Shown: positions 43,323 through 51,726 of the stretch, piece by piece
Position numbering within the stretch: position 1 is the first letter of the stretch
Layout of the letters: the number at the start of each line of letters is the position of its first letter
Source: Bradyrhizobium macuxiense
GTDB lineage: Bacteria; Pseudomonadota; Alphaproteobacteria; Rhizobiales; Xanthobacteraceae
Length of the DNA: 64,000 bases
Assembly (NCBI RefSeq): GCF_007993935.1
Contig: NZ_VITY01000018.1
Location: forward strand, 62,001-126,000
Direction: 5' to 3'
Made by a program: the position numbers and the translations under genes
Notes under the pieces: model-generated
Told to the model about the DNA's origin: nothing
The model's input: only the letters and a program-made list of their open reading frames with translations
Databases searched by the model: none

Positions 43323-44726
43323 ATGTCAGCGGATCCATTGCACTACAAGTCGATCACCGAGATCTCCGGGCTCATCCGCCGCGGCGAGGTGAAGTCTTCG
43401 GAGATCACGGAGGCGATCCTTGGCCGGGTCGCGAAACTGGATGGGCAGTTTCACGGCTACGCGCACGTCCTTGCGGAGCGCGCCATGGCGCAGGCGAAAC
43501 AGCACGATGCGGAGATCGCCAGGGGCATCTGGCGCGGCCCGCTGCACGGCGTTCCGATCGGGTTGAAGGACCTCTGCTATACGACGTTTGCGCCGACCAC
43601 GGGCGGCACCACGATCCACGCCAAGTTCGTGCCGTCTTTCAACGCCACGATCGTGGACCGGCTCGAAGTCGCCGGCGCGGTGACGCTCGGCAAGCTCAAG
43701 ATGACGGAGGGCGCTTACACCAGCCACCATCCGGCCGTCGAGGCCCCGCTCAATCCGTGGAACGTGAACTATTGGGTCGGCTCCTCGTCGAGCGGATCGG
43801 GCGTCGCGACGTCGGCCGGCCTCTGCTACGGCTCGATCGGCAGCGACACCGGCGGCTCGATCAGGTTTCCGTCGGCGACCTGCGGCTTGACCGGGATCAA
43901 GCCGACCTGGGGCCGCGTCAGCCGGCACGGCATCTTCCCGCTGGCGGACTCGCTCGATCACGTCGGGCCGATGTGCCGCAGCGCTGCCGACGCCGCGGCG
44001 ATGCTCGGCGTCATCGCCGGCGCTGACGCCAACGATCCGACCGCGCTGCGGGCGCCGGTGCCGAACTATCTGGCCGAGGCAGGAGAGGGCATCAGGGGCC
44101 TGCGGATCGGCGTTGATCGCAGGTATACCCAGGAGGGTATCGACCGGCAGGTCGTGACCGCCCTGGTGCAAGCGGAGCGCACGCTCGCCGATCTCGGTGC
44201 CGACATCCGCGAGGTGCATGTCCCGCCTTATCAGAAGCTCGTCAGCCAGTGGATTGCGATGTGTTCGGTGGAGACGGCGGAGGCGCATCTGGACACTTAC
44301 CCGTCGCGGAAGTCGGAATACGGGCCGGACCTCGCCCAGCTGATCGAGCAGGGCAGGGCGACGAGCGGCGTCGACATTGCCGCGATCCATCACGAGCGGC
44401 TGAAGTTCAGCGGCAGCCTTGCTGCGATGTTCGAGGATATCGACCTGCTGCTGATCCCGACCATGCCGGTGCCGATCCCGACCCTGACCAAGATGAGCGA
44501 GTACGGCGCCGACCCCAACGTGCTCTTGAGCATCCTGCGCTTCACCGCGGTGTTCGACTTCTCGGGCAGCCCGACCATCACGCTGCCGATGGGCATGGCC
44601 TCGGACCAGATGCCGCTCAGCATGCAGCTGGTCGGCCCGCATCTGTCCGAGGACGTGCTGGTCCACGCCGGCGCCGCGTTCCAGTCGGTGACGGACTGGC
44701 ATACGCGGCGGCCTCCTGTCGAATGA
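43323..44726 (+). CDS. Amidase-signature (AS) family amidase, second copy in operon
   Basis: A 467-residue AS-family amidase. The triad lies at K82 (IGLKDLCY), the S155 region (GSSSSGSG) and S179 (SDTGGSIRFP), the same numbers as in the 35258 amidase, so the two are recent or constrained paralogues. They differ in the substrate-lining parts: FVPSFNATIVDRLEVAGAVT here, FRPNEDATVVARLKDAGAII there. It is the last gene of the operon; 16 bp later a convergent gene ends. It likely cleaves a related but different amide. Confidence 0.9.
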   Translation: MSADPLHYKSITEISGLIRRGEVKSSEITEAILGRVAKLDGQFHGYAHVLAERAMAQAKQHDAEIARGIWRGPLHGVPIGLKDLCYTTFAPTTGGTTIHAKFVPSFNATIVDRLEVAGAVTLGKLKMTEGAYTSHHPAVEAPLNPWNVNYWVGSSSSGSGVATSAGLCYGSIGSDTGGSIRFPSATCGLTGIKPTWGRVSRHGIFPLADSLDHVGPMCRSAADAAAMLGVIAGADANDPTALRAPVPNYLAEAGEGIRGLRIGVDRRYTQEGIDRQVVTALVQAERTLADLGADIREVHVPPYQKLVSQWIAMCSVETAEAHLDTYPSRKSEYGPDLAQLIEQGRATSGVDIAAIHHERLKFSGSLAAMFEDIDLLLIPTMPVPIPTLTKMSEYGADPNVLLSILRFTAVFDFSGSPTITLPMGMASDQMPLSMQLVGPHLSEDVLVHAGAAFQSVTDWHTRRPPVE

Positions 44727-44742
44727 GGTCACCGTCGATCGG

Positions 44743-45945
44743 TCAGGCCTTGCCGGCAAGCCTGGCTGCGATCGCGCGGTAGCCGCGCATCCACATGTGG
44801 TCGAGATCGAGATCCATCGGCAGCGGCTGCGAGGACACGCGGGCGATCACGGTCTCATTGGCCGGATCGATGTAGATCCACTGGCCGTGGATGCCGACGG
44901 CCGCGAACGGCGTTTCGCCGCGGTCGAGCGTGTACCACTTGTTGCGGTAATTGCCGTTTGGAAACACCTTGGTCAGGTCCCCGCGCGACCAGGCCTCGGC
45001 ATTGCCGTTCTGCCTGATGTCGTCGACCCACCAGCCGGGCACCACCTGCCGCCCATTGCTGATGCCGTGATTGCGCATCATCTCGCCGAAGCGGGCGAGG
45101 TCGCGCAGCGTCGCGCAGACGCCGCCGGCGACGCGCGCCGCGCCGCGCGAATCGACGGTGATGTAGGCGTCGTGCTCGGCGCCCATCGGCTGCCACAGAT
45201 ATTGCGAGAGGATCTTCGCATAGGACATGCCGCAGGCGCGCTCATAGACCCAGCCGAGCACGTCGGTGTTGGTCGAGACATAGTGGAAGGTCTCGCCATG
45301 CGGCGCGCCGTTCGGCCGCAGCGTGCGCAGATAGTCACGCAGATTGCTCGGCGGAATCGCCGGATCCGGCGGCTCCCAGCCGGTCGAGCGGCGGTAGTTC
45401 ATGATGTCGCCGTCGCGCGCCATGTAGTCTTCGTCGAAGCGGATGCCGACGCTCATGTCGAGCAGATGCCGCACCGTGCAGCTGCCGCCATAGACCGACC
45501 CCTCCATTTCCGGGATGTAGCGCGTCACCGGCGCGTCGGGATCGAGCTTGCCGTGATCGGCCAGGATGCCACCAAGCGTTCCGGCGACCGACTTGCTGAC
45601 GGAGAAGATCAGGTGTGGCGTATCCGGTGCCATACCATGGGCATACCATTCGAACGCGACCTGGCCGCGATGCGACACCACGATGCCGTCGGTGTGGCTG
45701 GCGCGCAGCGCCTGGCCGACGCCGACCGTCTCGCCGCGCGGATCGGCGAAGCTGACGTCGTCGAGATAGCGCGGCGCAAAGGATAGCGGCGCCGGCGTCG
45801 GGGCGCGTGCGATGTTTGCGGTCGGCAGCAGTTCGCGGACATTGCGGAATGCCCACTCGTTATAGGGATGCTGACGCCAGTTGGCGAGCGTGACTTGTTC
45901 GTCGGCCGCCGACGGGAAGGCGGCCATGATGCGACGCGAATTCAT
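44743..45945 (-). CDS. Serine hydrolase, class C beta-lactamase/penicillin-binding fold
   Basis: A 400-residue protein of the beta-lactamase-like serine hydrolase family. The SxxK nucleophile motif is S115-V-S-K118 (IFSVSKSVAGTLGG), and the Tyr motif is in HYVSTNTDVLGWV. No signal peptide is seen (MNSRRIMAAFPSAADEQVT), so it is probably cytosolic. That argues against cell-wall or antibiotic roles and for an esterase, amidase or D-aminopeptidase-type role. It is transcribed away from the LuxR gene across a 222-bp gap that holds two palindromes. The ATG at 45927 (residue 7) is an alternative start. Confidence 0.85.
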   Translation of the reverse strand: MNSRRIMAAFPSAADEQVTLANWRQHPYNEWAFRNVRELLPTANIARAPTPAPLSFAPRYLDDVSFADPRGETVGVGQALRASHTDGIVVSHRGQVAFEWYAHGMAPDTPHLIFSVSKSVAGTLGGILADHGKLDPDAPVTRYIPEMEGSVYGGSCTVRHLLDMSVGIRFDEDYMARDGDIMNYRRSTGWEPPDPAIPPSNLRDYLRTLRPNGAPHGETFHYVSTNTDVLGWVYERACGMSYAKILSQYLWQPMGAEHDAYITVDSRGAARVAGGVCATLRDLARFGEMMRNHGISNGRQVVPGWWVDDIRQNGNAEAWSRGDLTKVFPNGNYRNKWYTLDRGETPFAAVGIHGQWIYIDPANETVIARVSSQPLPMDLDLDHMWMRGYRAIAARLAGKA

Positions 45946-46005
45946 TCTTGATCCAATGATGACATGGGGAGGTGCGAAAGTTCCGCATGGGTCGCGCCGT
46001 CCGCA

Positions 46006-46025
46006 ATCAACCGGATGGTGGAGAG
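46006..46025. promoter_or_regulatory. Degenerate copy of the 20-bp regulon dyad
   Basis: ATCAACCGGATGGTGGAGAG matches the copy at 48797 in 16 of 20 positions. It lies in the divergent gap, 142 bp before the LuxR start and 60 bp before the serine hydrolase start, so it could serve autoregulation and the divergent gene. Confidence 0.5.
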
Positions 46026-46033
46026 GGGCCTGA

Positions 46034-46051
46034 GGTTACTCCGTCGTAACC
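46034..46051. promoter_or_regulatory. 18-bp palindrome GGTTAC-N6-GTAACC upstream of the LuxR gene
   Basis: A perfect 6+6 dyad with a 6-bp centre, 8 bp beyond the regulon-like site. The size and symmetry fit a dimeric regulator site. It has not been seen elsewhere in the window. Confidence 0.4.
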
Positions 46052-46167
46052 GTTTCCAGGATGTGCGCTTGGCCCGCAAATTGCTTGACTACGCCCTGCG
46101 TCTGCCCCAGCGTGCCAGCCATGCGACGCGTAGACGTTCGCCATCGGGAAACATCGGGAGGTAGGTC

Positions 46168-46842
46168 ATGATCGCGCTTCTGGGCCGACCGGATCCGGCA
46201 ACCACGCAGGCCATTCAGTTCGCGCGCGGGATTCTCGAGGGTTCCGCGACCGCGTTCTACGAGGTCGACGGCAATCTGACCCTCAGCCGCTTCGTGCTCT
46301 CCAGCAACGTTCCGCCGAGTTTCCACGACCAGTATCTTGCCGGCATGAATCGGCTCGATCCGCTGCATCCGCGCTCCGCGAGCAACCGGTCGATTGCCCG
46401 GCTGAGCACGGCGCTCGCCCAATGCGCGTCCCAGGAGGCGGCGACCTATCGCGCCTTCGCCGGCCAATGCGGCGTCGCCGACATGATCGAGTTCTTCTTC
46501 CGCCGCAACGACCGGATCGTCGCCGGCATGAGCGTGCTCTGGGCGCCGGGCTGCGCGATCCCCGAAGGCAGCATGCACATCGCCGAGAAGATCCACGACT
46601 ATCTCGAGTTCAACCTGACCAGCCGCCTGTCGCCGAATCCCGACGAGCCGGCGCGCTACGGCCTGACCTCGCGCGAGATGGAGGTGGTCGAGCTGTTGTG
46701 CTGCGGCCGCACCAACCGCGAGATCGGCGAGTGCCTGAACATCGGGCTCGCGACAGTGAAGACGCATCTGATCCACATCTTCGAGAAGCTCGGCGTCGAG
46801 ACGCGGTCGGCGGTGGTGGCGATGATGTCGCGTCCGCATTAG
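46168..46842 (+). CDS. LuxR-family transcriptional regulator
   Basis: A 224-residue regulator. The C-terminal LuxR helix-turn-helix (about 165-220) reads YGLTSREMEVVELLCCGRTN then REIGECLNIGLATVKTHLIH. The N-terminal 150 residues are neither a receiver nor an obvious autoinducer-binding domain; they look like a GAF/PAS-type sensor fold (FYEVDGNLTLSRFVLSSNVP, YLAGMNRLDPLHPRSAS). The ribosome site GGGAGG lies 6 bp before the ATG. A 20-bp dyad occurs just upstream of it and before three catabolic units downstream, so it is the best candidate for a local regulator of amine or gamma-glutamyl compound use. Confidence 0.88.
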   Translation: MIALLGRPDPATTQAIQFARGILEGSATAFYEVDGNLTLSRFVLSSNVPPSFHDQYLAGMNRLDPLHPRSASNRSIARLSTALAQCASQEAATYRAFAGQCGVADMIEFFFRRNDRIVAGMSVLWAPGCAIPEGSMHIAEKIHDYLEFNLTSRLSPNPDEPARYGLTSREMEVVELLCCGRTNREIGECLNIGLATVKTHLIHIFEKLGVETRSAVVAMMSRPH

Positions 46843-46874
46843 GGCGCGGGTGTTGCGCTAGCTGCCTTTCAGGC

Positions 46875-46995
46875 GTCGTCCTGGCGAAAGCCAGGACCCA
46901 TAACCACCGCCGTTGATTGTGAGCGGGGTTGTGGCTTCAGCGTCGCACAGCAATTGCCATTTGGGGTAATGGGTCCTGGCTTTCGCCAGGACGAC
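46875..46995. repeat. Intergenic element with perfect 27-bp terminal inverted repeats
   Basis: The 27 bases at 46875-46901 are the exact reverse complement of 46969-46995. Each arm also folds on itself: TCCTGGC-GAAA-GCCAGGA. The 67-bp centre has no gene. This matches a small repeat common in Bradyrhizobium intergenic DNA. It fills much of the 337-bp gap 46843-47179. The rest of that gap holds the operator at 47061-47080 and, by position, the gamma-glutamyltransferase promoter. Confidence 0.75.
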
Positions 46996-47060
46996 ACCGA
47001 GTGAGCGGGGCGGCCTCTGAGTCATACGTCCATATTCTCGCGACATGATTTGTCCGCTTG

Positions 47061-47080
47061 ATCCACCTTACGGTGGATTG
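47061..47080. promoter_or_regulatory. Regulon dyad upstream of gamma-glutamyltransferase
   Basis: ATCCACCTTACGGTGGATTG. The seven-base arms ATCCACC and GGTGGAT are perfectly symmetric around a 4-bp centre. It lies 99 bp before the start at 47180. It is identical to the site at 48797 except for two central bases. GGTGTCGT follows 60 bp from its start, and 58 bp in the other copy. Confidence 0.65.
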
Positions 47081-47179
47081 CCGCTTATCGTGCTGCCGGC
47101 CGAAAGTTCCCCGAAGGACCGGTGTCGTATTCGACAATGTTGGCGAGCGGCTGCCGCTCGCAACATCAGAGGAAGCGAC

Positions 47180-48757
47180 ATGCGTGATTTCATGGCCATC
47201 GGCCGCTCGGTGGCGGTTGCGGAGCGCGGCATGGCCGCGACCTCGCATCCGCAGGCGACGCTTGCCGCGGTCGAGATGCTGAAGGCCGGCGGCAATGCCG
47301 TCGATGCCGCGGTGACGGCGGTCGCGGTGCAGGGTGTGGTCGAGCCGCAGATGACCGGGATCGGCGGCGACTGCTTTGCGCTATATTCGCCAAAGGCCGG
47401 GGAGCCGATCGCGCTGAACGGCTCGGGCCGCACGCCGGCCGCTACCAATGCCGAGAAATATGCCGCAACCGGCACGCGCGACATTCCGCCGACCGCACCC
47501 GAGGCGGTGACCGTGCCCGGCGCGATCGACGCGTGGTGCCGGCTGGTCGCCGATCACGGCAGCAAATCGCTGGAGGAGATCTTCCGGCCGGCGATCCTAG
47601 CTGCTGAGCAGGGGTTTTGCGTCACGCCGCGCGTTGCCGAGGACTGGCGCCGCTTCCAGGCGCGGATCGAGATCGACGCCAACGCGGCGGCCCAGTTCCT
47701 TCCCGGCGGCAAGGTGCCTGAGGTTGGCGATATCCGCGCCCAACCTGCGCTCGGCCGCACCCTGCGCCGGATCGCGCAGCACGGGCGCGAGGCGTTCTAC
47801 GCGGGCGAGGCCGCCAACGAGATGACGGGCATCTTGCGGGGGCTGGGCGGCGCCCACAGCACCGACGATTTCGCCGCACACAGCTCGGATTATGTGCAGC
47901 CGATCTCGGCGCGCTACCATGATCACGACGTGGTCGAGTGTCCGCCGAACGGGCAGGGCCTGGCCGCGCTGATGATCCTGCGCACGCTTGCCGGCTACGA
48001 TGTCGGTTCGCTCGCGCAGGCCGATCGCATCCATCTGCTCGCCGAAGCGACCAAGGCCGCCTATCGCGCGCGCGACGCTTTCTTCTGCGATCCCGCGACC
48101 AGCAAGGTCGATCCGGCTGCATTCCTTGCCGAAGATTACATCGGAAGGATCCGCAGCAAGATCGACATGAACAGCGCGTCCGCGCCCGCGACCTGGGACG
48201 ATATCGAGCACCGCGACACCGTCTATGTCACGGTGGTCGACCGCGACCTCAACGCGGTCTCGCTGATCAACTCGCTGTTCTATCCATTCGGCAGCGGCAT
48301 CTATGCGCCGAAATCCGGCATCCTGCTGCACAACCGCGGCTGGAGCTTTCGCGCCAAGCCCGGACACCTCAACTCGCTCGGACCGCGCAAACGGCCGATG
48401 CACACCATCATCCCGGGCCTCGTGCGCAAGGACGGCAGGACCGTGATGTCGTTCGGGGTGATGGGCGGGCACTACCAGGCCGCGGGCCATGCCAATCTGA
48501 TCTCGAACATCTTCGACTTGAAGATGGACATCCAGGCCGCGGCCGAGGCACCGCGCTCGTTTGCCTTCGATGGCGCGTTGTCGCTGGAGACGACGGTATC
48601 GCCTGATATCCGCGACGAGCTGCGCGCTCGCGGTCACGAGGCCCGCTTCTCCGAAGAGCCGATCGGCGGCTGTCAGGCGATCCGCATCGACCATGCCAGG
48701 GGCGTTCTGTTCGGCGCCTCCGACCACCGCAAGGACGGTCTGGCGCTGGGGTTCTAA
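47180..48757 (+). CDS. ggt: Gamma-glutamyltransferase (GGT family)
   Basis: A 525-residue GGT-family protein. The ATG at 47180 follows AGAGGAAG; the longer in-frame reading upstream runs through the operator and is rejected. The self-cleavage threonine is T347 in HRDTVYVTVVD, equivalent to the TTHYSVVD block of Escherichia coli GGT. The N-terminal GMAATSHPQATLAAVEMLKA and the GIGGDCFALY loop also fit. GGTs cleave or transfer gamma-glutamyl groups. Unlike many family members it shows no signal peptide, so it should act in the cytosol, perhaps on an imported or internally made gamma-glutamyl amide. The related acylases cannot be ruled out. Confidence 0.88.
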   Translation: MRDFMAIGRSVAVAERGMAATSHPQATLAAVEMLKAGGNAVDAAVTAVAVQGVVEPQMTGIGGDCFALYSPKAGEPIALNGSGRTPAATNAEKYAATGTRDIPPTAPEAVTVPGAIDAWCRLVADHGSKSLEEIFRPAILAAEQGFCVTPRVAEDWRRFQARIEIDANAAAQFLPGGKVPEVGDIRAQPALGRTLRRIAQHGREAFYAGEAANEMTGILRGLGGAHSTDDFAAHSSDYVQPISARYHDHDVVECPPNGQGLAALMILRTLAGYDVGSLAQADRIHLLAEATKAAYRARDAFFCDPATSKVDPAAFLAEDYIGRIRSKIDMNSASAPATWDDIEHRDTVYVTVVDRDLNAVSLINSLFYPFGSGIYAPKSGILLHNRGWSFRAKPGHLNSLGPRKRPMHTIIPGLVRKDGRTVMSFGVMGGHYQAAGHANLISNIFDLKMDIQAAAEAPRSFAFDGALSLETTVSPDIRDELRARGHEARFSEEPIGGCQAIRIDHARGVLFGASDHRKDGLALGF

Positions 48758-48796
48758 ACTGCTGCCGCTTAGCCGCATTGCGGGAGGCGGCGGAGC

Positions 48797-48816
48797 ATCC
48801 ACCGGACGGTGGATTG
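48797..48816. promoter_or_regulatory. Regulon dyad upstream of the amidohydrolase
   Basis: ATCCACCGGACGGTGGATTG, with perfect 7+7 symmetry, lies 39 bp after the gamma-glutamyltransferase stop and 114 bp before the amidohydrolase start at 48931. It marks the amidohydrolase and GTPase genes as a separate transcription unit under the same regulator. Confidence 0.65.
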
Positions 48817-48930
48817 TTCCAAATGCCGACATGCCGAACGTTTGGCGTCACGCTGGTGTCGTGCGCGGTTCGGCCGCTGTGCACCGCACGGTGGGCGCTC
48901 CTGGCTTTCCCAATCGAGAAGTTGATCCGC

Positions 48931-50598
48931 ATGAACAGGACATTTGCCGACACGGTCTTCCGCAACGGCCGGATCTACACGTCGAACCCAGGGCAGCCCT
49001 GGGCGGCATGCGCGGCGGTCAAGGCCGGCCGGTTCATCGCGGTCGGCGAAGAGCGCGACGTCGCGTCGCTGATCGGCGAGGGGACTGCAACCGTCGATCT
49101 CGGCGGGCGGATGGCGATGCCGGGGATCGTCGACATCCACAACCACATCATGATGGGCGGGCAGGCCGATCTCTACGAGCTGCGCTTCTCCAACGCCGAC
49201 AGCATTCCACGGATCGCCGAGACCCTGCACAAGGCGGCGTCGGCGGCTGCGCCCGGGGCCTGGATCGTCGGCGGGCAGTTCGGCAACAATCTGCTGAACG
49301 AGATGAACACCGCGGAGTCCTGCGCGCTGCTGGATGCCGCATGTCTCGGGCATCCCGTCGTGCTGCGCGACGACACCTATCACAATCGCTGGGCAAGCTC
49401 GGCGGCGCTGCGGCTCGCCGGCGTACAGGCCGACACCCCTGATCCGACCGATGGCGAGATCGGCCGCGACCTCAAGACCGGGACGCTGACCGGGATCATG
49501 ATCGAGGCCGCCTCCGGCCTGGTCGAGCGGGCGCTCGCCGCCTCCGGTCACTATACGGCCGAGATGGACCGTGCGGCGGTCGCGCGCTCGATCTCGGTGC
49601 TCAATACCTATGGCGTCACGGCCTTCATCGACGCCGCCAGCATGCAGCCGATCATGGCGGCGCTGAAAGGGCTCGACGACCGCGGCGAGCTCACCGCCTG
49701 GGCGGTCTGCGCGATGCCGGTGGTCGAGCCCGGCTTCATGTTCGGCAAGGCCGGCGAGGAGCTGTTTGCGTTGCGCGAGCAGTATCGCGGCGCGCATGTG
49801 AAGCCTGATTATGTGAAGGTGTTCCTCGACGGCGTGCCGGGCGCCAAGACCGCGGCCTTCCACGAGCCTTACGTGGCCGATCCCGTACGCGGCTGCTGCT
49901 TCCGTGGCGCGACCATGCTGACCGTGCCGGACCTGATCCGCTGGCTCGGGCGCTGCGAGAAGCTCGGCCTTGCCGCCAAGATCCATTGCGCGGGAGATGC
50001 CGCGGTGACGCAGGCGCTCGACGCCATCGACGTGGTGCGCAGCTTCAACGGTCCGACCCATTTGATCCACCAGATCGCGCATGCGAGCTACATCGCGCCC
50101 GACGACATCAGGCGCTTCGCCGAGCTCGGCGTCGCCGCCGACCTGTCGCCGATCATCTGGTATCCGACCATCTTCCTCGAGGCGCACAAGGCCGCGATGG
50201 GCGAGGAGCGCGCGCAGCGCTTCTGGCCGAACCGGGATTTGAAGGCGGCCGGCGCGCTGATGGCTGGCGGCTCCGATTGGCCTGTCATCCCGATCCCCGA
50301 TCCCTGGCAGGGCATCGAAGGCATGGTGACGCGGCAAAATCCGACCGGCGATTTTCCCGGCAAGTCGCTGTGGGCCGAGCAGGCGCTCGATCTTGCGACC
50401 GTGGTCGACATTTACACCATCGACGCAGCGCGTGCGGCCGGGCTTGGCCAGTCGATCGGCTCGATCGAGGTCGGCAAATCGGCCGATTTGATCGTGCTCG
50501 ACCAGATGATCTTCGACATCCCGCCGGATCAACTGGCCGATACGCGGGTCGAGATGACCTTCTTCGAGGGCCGCAAGGTCTACGAGCGGGGCAAGTGA
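48931..50598 (+). CDS. YtcJ-like metal-dependent amidohydrolase
   Basis: A 555-residue amidohydrolase-superfamily enzyme of the YtcJ/NfdA (N-substituted formamide deformylase) group. The ATG at 48931 gives NRTFADTVFRNGRIYTSNPG; the longer frame passes through the operator. The first metal motif is GIVDIHNHIMMGG. Others are IHCAGDAAVTQALDAI, LIHQIAHASYIAP and GGSDWPVIPIPDPWQGIEGM, whose Asp is the catalytic base, and it closes with GKSADLIVLD. It hydrolyses an amide, carbamate or formamide bond with bound zinc or iron. Its stop overlaps the start of a CobW-type metallochaperone GTPase, which may load its metal. Confidence 0.88.
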   Translation: MNRTFADTVFRNGRIYTSNPGQPWAACAAVKAGRFIAVGEERDVASLIGEGTATVDLGGRMAMPGIVDIHNHIMMGGQADLYELRFSNADSIPRIAETLHKAASAAAPGAWIVGGQFGNNLLNEMNTAESCALLDAACLGHPVVLRDDTYHNRWASSAALRLAGVQADTPDPTDGEIGRDLKTGTLTGIMIEAASGLVERALAASGHYTAEMDRAAVARSISVLNTYGVTAFIDAASMQPIMAALKGLDDRGELTAWAVCAMPVVEPGFMFGKAGEELFALREQYRGAHVKPDYVKVFLDGVPGAKTAAFHEPYVADPVRGCCFRGATMLTVPDLIRWLGRCEKLGLAAKIHCAGDAAVTQALDAIDVVRSFNGPTHLIHQIAHASYIAPDDIRRFAELGVAADLSPIIWYPTIFLEAHKAAMGEERAQRFWPNRDLKAAGALMAGGSDWPVIPIPDPWQGIEGMVTRQNPTGDFPGKSLWAEQALDLATVVDIYTIDAARAAGLGQSIGSIEVGKSADLIVLDQMIFDIPPDQLADTRVEMTFFEGRKVYERGK

Positions 50599-51686
50599 TG
50601 GCGGCAGCGGACCAGATCCCGGTCACGGTGCTGACCGGCTTCCTCGGCAGCGGCAAGACCACGGTGCTGAACCATCTGCTGCGCCAGAAGGAGCTCAATG
50701 GCGTCGTCGCCATCATCAACGAGTTCGGCGAGGTGGCGCTGGATCATCTTTTGGTCGAGAGCAGCGAGGACCGTCTGGCGCTGCTCGACAATGGCTGCAT
50801 CTGCTGCTCGGTGCGCGAGGATCTGATCGAGACGCTGGCCGATCTCGCGGCTCGCCGCGCCGCCGGCACGATCCCGCCGTTTCATCGCGTGCTGGTCGAG
50901 ACCACCGGGCTCGCCGATCCCGTGCCGGTGCTGCACACACTGATGACCGCCCCAGATGTCGTCGGTCGATACCGGATCGACGGCGTGGTTGCGACCGTCG
51001 ATGCCGTCAATGGCGCGCACACGCTTGCGGCGCATGACGAAGCCGTCAGGCAGGTCGCGGTAGCGGACCGGCTGCTGGTGACCAAGATCGATCTGGCCGC
51101 CGATGATGAATTGTCCCGGCTCGATGCCCAGCTTGCGGCGATCAATCCGGTCGCAGCTCGTCATCGCGTCGGGAATGGAATGGTCGATCCGACCAAGGTT
51201 CTCGATGCCGGGCTGTTCGATCCGTCGGCCCGATCGGCCGATGTCGTGCGCTGGTTCGATCGGGCAGCGCAGGCGGCAAATGCGCCGCACGACCATGCGG
51301 AACACGATTGCCATGGCGAGGCGTGCGACCACCACAGTCACCACGCGCACGACACTGATGTATCGTCCTACAGCCTGATCATCGACGAGCCGATCCAGCG
51401 CGACGCGTTTGCGCGCTGGCTCGACTATGTCGCGGCGCTGAGGGGCGAAGACCTGCTGCGCTTCAAGGCGATTGTGCATGTCGCCGAGCAGCCCGATACG
51501 CCCATCGTGGTGCACGGCGTGCAGCACGTGTTCCATCCACCGATCACGCTTGCCGGCTGGCCGTCGGCGGACCGCCGCTCGCGGCTCGTCTTCATCGTGC
51601 GCGGCATCCCGCGCCAGATCGTCGAGAACACCTTGTGCAAATTTGCCGCGGTGAGCCGTGCGGCGATCCAGCGATCCGCGGCCTAG
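50598..51686 (+). CDS. CobW/P47K-family metallochaperone GTPase
   Basis: A 362-residue GTPase. The ATG at 50598 overlaps the previous stop (TGATG). Walker A is TGFLGSGKTT (residues 13-22), the metal-binding CxCC is CICC (67-70), ETTGLADP holds switch II, and the guanine motif TKIDLA gives base specificity. A His-rich linker (about residues 231-251, with HDHAEHDCHGEACDHHSHH) precedes the C-terminal CobW_C domain. Such proteins deliver zinc, cobalt or iron to enzymes, including nitrile hydratase. Coupling to the amidohydrolase suggests that enzyme is the client. Confidence 0.9.
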   Translation: MAAADQIPVTVLTGFLGSGKTTVLNHLLRQKELNGVVAIINEFGEVALDHLLVESSEDRLALLDNGCICCSVREDLIETLADLAARRAAGTIPPFHRVLVETTGLADPVPVLHTLMTAPDVVGRYRIDGVVATVDAVNGAHTLAAHDEAVRQVAVADRLLVTKIDLAADDELSRLDAQLAAINPVAARHRVGNGMVDPTKVLDAGLFDPSARSADVVRWFDRAAQAANAPHDHAEHDCHGEACDHHSHHAHDTDVSSYSLIIDEPIQRDAFARWLDYVAALRGEDLLRFKAIVHVAEQPDTPIVVHGVQHVFHPPITLAGWPSADRRSRLVFIVRGIPRQIVENTLCKFAAVSRAAIQRSAA

Positions 51687-51726
51687 GCGGAATTTGGTTC
51701 AGACAATTGTTTCAGGGGAGAGGGAC

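Noticed and set aside
46875..46995. The inverted repeat as an intrinsic terminator
   Set aside because: Neither arm is followed by a run of Ts on either strand. It is listed as a repeat.
46858..47046. Small minus-strand frame over the repeat at 46.9 kb
   Set aside because: It is made almost wholly of the inverted-repeat element and has no independent start signal or family likeness.
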